Positions 8,418-14,530 of a stretch of 64,000 nt of DNA are shown here, piece by piece. Both the position numbers and the translations under genes were made by a program. Below the pieces are notes generated by a model. The model had not been told where the DNA came from and made no database searches. It was given only the letters and a program-made list of their open reading frames with translations. The stretch's first letter is position 1. Every line of letters begins with the position of its first letter. The DNA is from JAKJGV01 sp964617565 (lineage in GTDB: Bacteria; Verrucomicrobiota; Kiritimatiellia; CAIQIC01; JAGNIJ01), in contig CAZTYH010000005.1 of NCBI GenBank assembly GCA_964617565.1, positions 3,293 to 67,292 on the forward strand, given 5' to 3'.

Positions 8418-9590
8418 TCAGGACGGTGGATTGGGGGGTACCCCCCAATCCACCGTCGCGGTCGTTACATCGATTTCTCCTAGTTTCATATGATCAAGCC
8501 ACACCTCATAACGCCTTCGCGGCAAAGGGCGAAGGCCCACGGAAACGCCCTTCAGACTTTCACTCAGGAATACGCTTTGTGACTCCACGCAGATCGCTCC
8601 GGACGAATAGACCGGCCGTACAATCATGTCCGCTGGATACTCGATCTCATAGCCTTCCGTTTCGTAAGGACGGTCTGATTTTTTATAGACTTCCCCCGGC
8701 ACTTTCATGCCCAGTGCCTCATGAGGCCTTTCCCAATTGAACTCGTTGCGCCACGTGTCGAAGGCCGCCTGATGATCCGCCAGATTGCCCTCAATCACTC
8801 CCTGCAACTCCCGGCGAATATCTAAATGCATCCGTTCATGTCCCCCGTTTTGTTCTGGATGGCCCGGTTCGATCCGATCCAGGTCGATGCCCAGCATGAC
8901 CCACCAGGTCGACAGCCGAGTCAATCCATACACCGTTCGCGCCGAAGCGAACGGACTGCCATTGTCGCTTCTGATTACCTTGGGGATGCCATATTCCGAA
9001 AAAACATGCTCAAATACGCTGCGCACAGGGTCCGTCCTGCTGGTTTTCATCGCGCGCAGCTCCAGGATGTAACGGCTGTATGCATCTCGAATCGTCAAAG
9101 GCTCGCATCGTTGCCTGTTGTTGATCCTCCACCACCCCTTGAAGTCAACCGTCCACAGATCATTCGGGCTCGCCGCCACACCAGGATGGCGAATCCGCTC
9201 TCCGGTTCGAGCAGGACGACGCTTGCGCTTTCTGACCATGCCAGCTCGCTCCAACACACGCTTGAAACTGCTCTCGCTCGGTGCCTGTCCATGGCTACGT
9301 CGGTAGACTTCGCGGATCTTCCGGGGCCCCCAACCAAGATGCGACTGCTTAATCCGAATCATCTCGCAAACCACATCCTCTTTGAGCTCTTCGGGATGTC
9401 CGTGAGGGCGCCGCGACAGATCGGCCAAGCCTCCGGCACCATCCTCTTCAAAGCGTTTCCTCCATTTGTATCCCGTCTTGGCGCTAATGCCGTATTCACG
9501 GCACAAGTCCATAAACACTACCGTTGGATCGTAGGACCTCTGTACAAACTCTCGTCTCTGGCTCATTTCGTCTGGGCTCCTCCAAGGCAT
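8418..9590 (-). CDS. IS481-family DDE transposase
   Basis: The product has 390 residues, and ATG 9590 is preceded by AAGGAGG at 7-base spacing. An N-terminal helix-turn-helix region (residues about 15-60, 'CREYGISAKTGYKWRKRFEEDG') is followed by a second HTH ('RIKQSHLGWGPRKIREVYRR'). The rve integrase core has catalytic Asp in 'LWTVDFKG', Asp in 'VIRSDNGSPF' and Glu in 'PEQNGGHERMH'. The length and the single reading frame are typical of IS481 rather than the frameshifted IS3 family. It cuts and joins the element's ends during transposition. All three acidic residues are present, so it is likely active. The last codons overlap a 36-nt perfect palindrome at 8422-8457. Confidence 0.92.
   Translation of the reverse strand: MPWRSPDEMSQRREFVQRSYDPTVVFMDLCREYGISAKTGYKWRKRFEEDGAGGLADLSRRPHGHPEELKEDVVCEMIRIKQSHLGWGPRKIREVYRRSHGQAPSESSFKRVLERAGMVRKRKRRPARTGERIRHPGVAASPNDLWTVDFKGWWRINNRQRCEPLTIRDAYSRYILELRAMKTSRTDPVRSVFEHVFSEYGIPKVIRSDNGSPFASARTVYGLTRLSTWWVMLGIDLDRIEPGHPEQNGGHERMHLDIRRELQGVIEGNLADHQAAFDTWRNEFNWERPHEALGMKVPGEVYKKSDRPYETEGYEIEYPADMIVRPVYSSGAICVESQSVFLSESLKGVSVGLRPLPRRRYEVWLDHMKLGEIDVTTATVDWGVPPNPPS
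8422..8457. terminator. 36-nt perfect palindrome at the 3' end of the transposase gene
   Basis: Every base from 8422 to 8457 pairs with its mirror partner around the centre of GGTACC (8437-8442). The half-site is GACGGTGGATTGGGGGGT. It encodes the C-terminal 'TVDWGVPPNPP' of the transposase. No T tract follows on either side, so intrinsic termination is uncertain. Blocking read-through transcription from outside the element is another possible role. Confidence 0.5.
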
Positions 9591-9680
9591 AGCGGATCCT
9601 CCTTATTAGAGGACCAGAATAGCCTTAAGTGTTACCCATGTTCTGAACCTAATCCGTTACCTATGTATTGAACCTGGACC

Positions 9681-9691
9681 ATGCGTAATCC
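9681..9691. repeat. Target-site duplication, right copy
   Basis: ATGCGTAATCC abuts the right end of the insertion sequence and is identical to 8345-8355. Confidence 0.85.
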
Positions 9692-9787
9692 CGATGCTGC
9701 CGCAGCAAGAGTGTTTCGGGGGGACCTCTGCCTTCTGACCTCTGCCTTCTGTCCTCTAAAATCTGTCCAGTTTTTTTCACGGATGTG

Positions 9788-9817
9788 TTGACTCATCCAT
9801 GGGGTGATACCTATACT
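9788..9817 (+). promoter_or_regulatory. Putative promoter of the Amuc_1102-1098-like operon
   Basis: TTGACT (9788-9793) and TATACT (9812-9817) are spaced by 18 bases, and each matches the consensus at five of six positions. The first gene starts at 9887, leaving a leader of roughly 60 bases. The promoter lies about 107 bases inside the right flank of the insertion sequence, so the operon should not depend on the element. Confidence 0.55.
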
Positions 9818-9886
9818 CCGATTGGTAAATCAGAATCGTCAGTGTGCAGTGAGATCCTTCGCTCTGAATCCGTAAGGAGGTGCTTG

Positions 9887-10468
9887 ATGAGACAGGCACA
9901 GGTTTTGTGTAGCGCGGCGTGTGCGGCCCTGTTGATAACTGTGGCTGCGGTGGACTGTTTAGCGCAGGCGGACGAACCGGTTGTTATTCGCAAGATCAGC
10001 GGCACGAAGGTCCGGACTCCCGAGTACCGGCTGGTAGCGGGACAGGCGCAGGCCCGGGGCAAGGACTGGTTTTCCGTCACGACCCAGTACGATACCGCTC
10101 CGGACTGGATTGACGAAATGACGTTCAGCCACTACGTTCTCATCCGTGGCAAGACAGCCGACCAACCGCGTAACACGTTGCTGACGGGCGACGTGACTTA
10201 TGTCAATGTTCAGAAGGGTCGGCATCTCAGCGACATGTATCTGCATCCCAGCACGCTGCTGCGTTATGGCGATGTGCAGAGCGTGGCGGTAGTGATCCGG
10301 GTGCAGGGCCGGGTGGTGGCGATGGCGAGCGAGCCGAGCAGTACACAGCGCTGGTGGGAGCAGTTGACCCCCGTGCAGGGATTGGTTTTGAACCGTATGC
10401 AGACACCGTTTGCGATGATCAATTTCGACAATTACGAGGCCATCAAGTTTGAGGGAGCGGCCCGTTGA
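9887..10468 (+). CDS. Exported Amuc_1102-like pilus-locus protein
   Basis: The product has 193 residues. ATG 9887 has AAGGAGG seven bases upstream and was chosen over the longer frame from 9785. A signal peptide (residues 1-26, 'LCSAACAALLITVAAVDCLAQA') leads a small beta-rich domain: 'PEYRLVAGQAQARGKDWFSVTTQYDTAPDWIDEMTFSHYVLI' and 'VAVVIRVQGRVVAMAS'. It opens an operon whose following genes match, in order, the Akkermansia proteins Amuc_1101, 1100, 1099 and 1098. The position, size and predicted immunoglobulin-like fold therefore fit Amuc_1102, a pilus-associated protein of unclear role. The assignment rests mostly on synteny. No prepilin peptidase site is seen. Confidence 0.62.
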   Translation: MRQAQVLCSAACAALLITVAAVDCLAQADEPVVIRKISGTKVRTPEYRLVAGQAQARGKDWFSVTTQYDTAPDWIDEMTFSHYVLIRGKTADQPRNTLLTGDVTYVNVQKGRHLSDMYLHPSTLLRYGDVQSVAVVIRVQGRVVAMASEPSSTQRWWEQLTPVQGLVLNRMQTPFAMINFDNYEAIKFEGAAR

Positions 10469-10494
10469 TGCGGGATGCCCGGAGAAGATAATTT

Positions 10495-12335
10495 ATGCTC
10501 AAGCAGGAACGTATCCTCGCGCTGGACGTCGGCGCCAGCGGCCTGAAGATCGCCGAGTTCATCCCGATGAAGTCCGGCGGCATCGAGCTGGTGAATTTCG
10601 GCGTGGCGTCGTTGGGGATCGATCCGCAGGCGGAGACAGACCGGGGCACGTACATCACCACCACCATACGCGAATTGATGCAGGATCATGGCATCAAGGC
10701 GGGGCCGGTGCTGCTTTCAATTTCAGGACAGTCGGTTTTCCTGCGCTTCGTCAAGTTGCCGCCCGTGGACAAGGACAAGGTGGACCAGATCATTCTGTAC
10801 GAAGCGCAACAGAATGTGCCGTTCCCGATTGACGAAGTGGTATGGGACCGCCAGCTCATCGGCGGGCAGAGCGGCGAGATTGACGTTATGCTCGCGGCGA
10901 TCAAGGCGGAAATTATCGAGAAGATGACGGATGCCGTGGAGGAGGCGGGGCTGGAGCCGGAGTTGGTGGATGTGGCTCCGATGGCGCTGTACAACGCGGT
11001 TCGCTACAATTATCCCGAGTTGCCGGAGTGCACGTTGGTGATAGACATCGGTGCGCGCTCGACGGACCTGATTTTCCTGGAAGAGGGGCGGGTGTTCAGC
11101 CGAAGTGTGCCGGTGGCGGGCAATGCGATCACGCAGCAGATCATGCACGAGTTTGGGCTTTCCTTCGGCGACGCGGAGGAGTTGAAGCGCGCGCACGCGT
11201 TCGTGGCTTTCGGCGGCGCTTACGAGGGTCCGAAGAGCGAGGTGGTTGACAAAGTCTCGAAGAGTGTGCGCAGCGTGATGACGCGCCTCCACGCGGAGAT
11301 CAACCGCTCGGTGAATTTCTATCGCAGCCAGCAGGCGGGACGTCAGCCGGGGCTTGTGCTTCTGACCGGCGGCACGTCGGTGATTCCGTACACGGNNNNN
11401 NNNNNNNNNNNNNNNNNNNNNNNNNNNNNNNNNNNNNNNNNNNNNNNNNNNNNNNNNNNNNNNNNNNNNNNNNNNNNNNNNNNNNNNNNNNNNNNCGTCA
11501 GCCGGGGCTTGTGCTTCTGACCGGCGGCACGTCGGTGATTCCGTACACGGATACGTTCCTTAAAGACAAGATGCATGTAGACGTGGACTACCTGAATCCT
11601 TTCCTTAACGTCGCGGTAAGCGAGGGTATTGAGGCGGATGAGATTGCGCGCGTGGCGAACCTGATGGGGCAGGTGGTGGGGTTGGCGCTGCGGCGCGCGC
11701 TGACATGTCCCATAGAGATCAATTTGATGCCGCCGAAGGTGGTTGCGGAAAAGGCGTTCCGGCGCAAAGAACCCGTATTCATCATGGCGGCGATTTGCGT
11801 GCTGCTGGTGCTGACGGTCTGGTGCGGCTATTTCATCCGGATGGCGCGCATGGGTGAAGAGCGGCTTAATCGGATACGCGTGCGGGTGAACGACCTGCAG
11901 CGGGTGGAGTCTCGCCTTGCGGAAGCCGAGGGGCAGTTGCGCACGGTGAACGATAAGATCACGCGGTTGACGGGCCTCGTGGGCAATCGCACGACCTGGT
12001 TGCAGATGCTGGATCAGATTCATGAAAACCTGCCGGATGGCATGTGGCTTACGGAGGTCAAGCCCGTCACCGAGGCATCGAATGTGCCGCAGGATCCGTA
12101 TGCTCCTCCCGTGGCCCAGGCGGCAACGATGATATCGGCCATTGAGATCACGGGGCTGGGGTATCGGGACAAGACTCCGGCGGGCAGTCCGATTCGCGAC
12201 TACCGGGATCGCCTGCGTGAGGCGCCGCAATTTGCGGACGGAACTGATATTATATGGCAGCCGACCCCGGCGCCGGACGACTTTGTTATTCAATTCAAGA
12301 TACGGATCGCGCTGAAGGAGCCCATCAGCATATGA
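10495..12335 (+). CDS. PilM-PilN-like fusion (Amuc_1101-like), interrupted by a false assembly gap
   Basis: As written the gene is split by 100 N (11396-11495). The 55 bases before the gap (11341-11395) are identical to the 55 bases after it (11496-11550). Removing one copy and the Ns gives one continuous 561-residue frame. Residues about 1-355 are a PilM actin-like ATPase: 'ALDVGASGLKIAEF', 'LLSISGQSVFLRFVKLPP', 'TLVIDIGARSTDLIF', 'VLLTGGTSVIPY'. A membrane helix ('IMAAICVLLVLTVWCGYFI') and a PilN-like coiled-coil/ferredoxin-like region follow. PilM is cytoplasmic and PilN crosses the inner membrane; together they connect the pilus motor to the periplasmic alignment complex. Here they are one polypeptide. 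Its stop overlaps the next start (ATGA). Confidence 0.85.
11396..11495. other. Scaffolding gap (100 N) that is not a real gap
   Basis: The flanking 55-base sequences (11341-11395 and 11496-11550) are identical. The two contigs therefore overlap exactly and 155 bases should be collapsed. Doing so restores an unbroken reading frame through the PilM-PilN-like gene. Confidence 0.92.
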
Positions 12336-13351
12336 ATCTCAAGAGACATCTTGGGCTGGTGATCACGGGCGGCATCGTTTTGGTGCTGGCCATTGTATTG
12401 ATCGTCATGCTTTTCCGGTTTCAATCCTCATACCAGCAGGTGCGCCGGGATTTGAGGGGGACGGTTGATCGTTTGAACCAGTTGTACAATCGCGATCCTT
12501 ATCCATCTGAAGAAAATGTCGAGTTGGTGCAGAGTAACCTCACGGTCCTCACCAAGTATCACGACGAACTGGTTTCCGTTCTCAAGTTGGGGCAGGTTGA
12601 CCCGGCGAACATGGAGCCCGCGGAATTTCCGTTGCTGTTGGATCGCACGATTCGCCGCTTGCGTGATCGCGCGCGGGAGCAGGGGGTCCGTTTGCCGGCA
12701 CGGTTTGCGTTCGGTTTCGAGCGTTATGCGCTGGGCGCCTTGCCGAATCACGAGGACGTGGCCCGTCTCGTCATGCAGGTGAAGACATTGGAGAAGCTGT
12801 GCGAGGCGCTCTTCAAGTCCAAGGTCTCCGAGATGGAAAGCCTTCAGCGCACGGTCTTCGAGCGTGGAGTGATCGAGCAGGGGGGGGCGCGCGATGGCGG
12901 GCGGCGGCGTAGCATGATGGATACAACCGAAGCGCAGCCCGAACCGTCGCGGGATGAATGGACGGACCCCAGCGGACTGTTTGCCCGCGAGTCGTACACG
13001 TTGACTTTCAAGGCATTGGATTCGTCCGTGTGGACGGTGCTGAACGAACTGGCGAAGACGGGGACGTTCACGGTGGTGGCGCGGGTCGAGATGACTAATC
13101 CTGCTCCGCTTCCGAAGCAGGTTGCCGCGGTTCGGCCCGTCTTTGAAACGCCCGTGGCCAGCGCGCCGCCGCTTCCGACAGCGATGGATCTTTTTGCCGC
13201 GGCGCCGCAGCCGGCAGCTGAGACAGGCGCCAAGGTGGTAATCAAACCGCACGAAGAACGCGTGGTGGCGGGTCGTGAGATGGTTCGGGCTGTGGTGGAA
13301 GTACACGTGTACCGTTTTCTTGAAAGCGAGCGGCAGGAGATTCAACAGTGA
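12332..13351 (+). CDS. Amuc_1100-like inner-membrane pilus-locus protein (PilO-like position)
   Basis: The product has 339 residues from ATG 12332, which overlaps the stop of the previous gene. One membrane helix (residues about 8-30, 'LGLVITGGIVLVLAIVLIVMLF') is followed by a periplasmic region. It shares landmarks with Akkermansia Amuc_1100 as I recall that sequence: an early 'PSEENVELVQSNL...KYHDELV' coiled coil; 'FGFERYALGALPNHEDVARLVMQ'; a strand 'YTLTFKALDSSVWTVLNELA'; a proline/alanine-rich linker; and a C-terminal 'VVIKPHEE...VRAVVEVHVYRF'. The gene order agrees. Its position after PilN suggests the PilO role in the alignment complex. In Akkermansia the homologue is an envelope protein reported to signal through TLR2. 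Whether this one does so is unknown. Confidence 0.72.
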   Translation: MNLKRHLGLVITGGIVLVLAIVLIVMLFRFQSSYQQVRRDLRGTVDRLNQLYNRDPYPSEENVELVQSNLTVLTKYHDELVSVLKLGQVDPANMEPAEFPLLLDRTIRRLRDRAREQGVRLPARFAFGFERYALGALPNHEDVARLVMQVKTLEKLCEALFKSKVSEMESLQRTVFERGVIEQGGARDGGRRRSMMDTTEAQPEPSRDEWTDPSGLFARESYTLTFKALDSSVWTVLNELAKTGTFTVVARVEMTNPAPLPKQVAAVRPVFETPVASAPPLPTAMDLFAAAPQPAAETGAKVVIKPHEERVVAGREMVRAVVEVHVYRFLESERQEIQQ

Positions 13352-14427
13352 GCGCGGCTCCCCGAAGCAGAACATCGTGGCTGTCCCAGACGTACGACAA
13401 GCTGATCCTTGTAGCCGTGCTGGTTGCATTGCTCGGATCGGCCTCGTTCCTTGTCATGCAGGTAGGTTGGGAGCGGCAGGAATTGCAGGGTGCGTGGTGG
13501 GAACGGCCGGGCTCGACGCCGAAGAAAGTGGCGCCCGTTGACCTCGCGCAATTCAACGAAAAGCGGCAGGAGTATTTTGAGCCGTTCCAGGTGGAGTTGC
13601 GCTCGAATGCGTTCATGGTGAGTGAGGTTCGTGTGAGCTGCATCGAGTGCGAGAAACCGATCGGGTTATTTGCGGCAAGCTGTCCTTTTTGCGGCACCAC
13701 ACAGCCGGAACATTTTGACCCCGGCAAGGTGGACACGGATCGCGACGGAATCCGGGACCAGCTTGAAATCAAGTGGGGTATGAACCCGTTGGATCCGACC
13801 GACGCGGAGCAGGATTTGGATGGGGATGGGTTCACGAACATCGAAGAAATCCTTTATGGAACAGACCCCAGGGACCCCGCGGACTATCCGCCGCCGGTGG
13901 TCAAGCTGAGGGTAGGGCGGATCAACCGGATTCCTTTCAAGCTGCGATTCCAGGGAGAGGCCAGGCTGTCTGACGACAGTGTCCGATACCAGGTTAACCT
14001 CCGCACGTTGGAGCAGACATTTTTCGTCCAGATGAATGATGAAGTGGACGGTTTCAAGGTTCTCGAGTACAAGCCTGACGCTCCGGCGGGGCCGACGCTT
14101 GTGCTTCAGCAGGGTGACACCGTGATCCCGTTGGTTCGCGGCCAGGCGGTTGAGAAGCAGGAGTTGATGGCCGACATGGTGTACCTGATTGATCGCACAA
14201 GGCTCAGAGTCAAGATCGGAGACGTGGTCAATATCAAGGAACACGAGTACAAAGTCATTGACATTGTACGTGAAGGCGTATTAATACGCGACGAGAAGAG
14301 CGACAAGGAAACGCTTGTCGGAATGCTTACCGACAGCGAGAAAAGCGCGTTGATGGGAGGAGCTCCCGCAGCGGTCATGCCGGGTGCCCCGGGCAGTCCA
14401 CCATTACCGGGTCGTCCAACGCGGTGA
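13348..14427 (+). CDS. Amuc_1099-like protein with zinc ribbon and calcium-binding module
   Basis: The product has 359 residues, starting at GTG 13348 inside the preceding stop (GTGA). It has one N-terminal membrane helix (residues about 17-38). A four-cysteine zinc ribbon lies at about residues 98-116 ('SCIECEKPI' and 'SCPFCGT'). Next come two thrombospondin-3/EF-hand-like loops, 'VDTDRDGIRDQLEIKWGMNP' and 'DLDGDGFTNIEEILYGTDP' (about residues 130-172). A C-terminal PilP-like beta domain (about 180-340) ends in a proline-rich tail. PilP lipoproteins join the PilNO complex to the secretin, and the position just before the secretin gene fits that job. The zinc ribbon and calcium loops are additions not found in PilP of Proteobacteria. 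Confidence 0.68.
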   Translation: MSAAPRSRTSWLSQTYDKLILVAVLVALLGSASFLVMQVGWERQELQGAWWERPGSTPKKVAPVDLAQFNEKRQEYFEPFQVELRSNAFMVSEVRVSCIECEKPIGLFAASCPFCGTTQPEHFDPGKVDTDRDGIRDQLEIKWGMNPLDPTDAEQDLDGDGFTNIEEILYGTDPRDPADYPPPVVKLRVGRINRIPFKLRFQGEARLSDDSVRYQVNLRTLEQTFFVQMNDEVDGFKVLEYKPDAPAGPTLVLQQGDTVIPLVRGQAVEKQELMADMVYLIDRTRLRVKIGDVVNIKEHEYKVIDIVREGVLIRDEKSDKETLVGMLTDSEKSALMGGAPAAVMPGAPGSPPLPGRPTR

Positions 14428-14530
14428 TGCGTGCGTCTTTTGGGTTGAGTCGTGAAATGCAATTTGCAGTTTCGGTTAAGTAAGATTGATGAGCACACAC
14501 ATGAATGAGTCCCGAGGAGGAGTTTTTAAA

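Larger units (their letters stand above)
8356..9680 (-). mobile_element. Complete IS481-family insertion sequence (1325 bp)
   Basis: The element is bounded by imperfect terminal inverted repeats of about 50 bases. Left end: TGTCCAG, then CAATACATAGGTAAC and GGTTCAATACATGGGTAAC. Right end, read inward: GGTCCAG, then TTCAATACATAGGTAAC and GGTTCAGAACATGGGTAAC. Two similar boxes per end suggest two transposase-binding sites. A single intact transposase gene fills the interior. Both flanks carry the perfect 11-bp repeat ATGCGTAATCC, so insertion was recent and simple. It landed between the giant secreted-protein gene and the pilus locus without breaking a visible gene. Confidence 0.9.

Noticed and set aside
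11341..11550. 55-bp direct repeat around the first N gap
   Set aside because: The copies are identical contig ends, and removing one restores a gene, so this is an assembly artefact and not a biological repeat.
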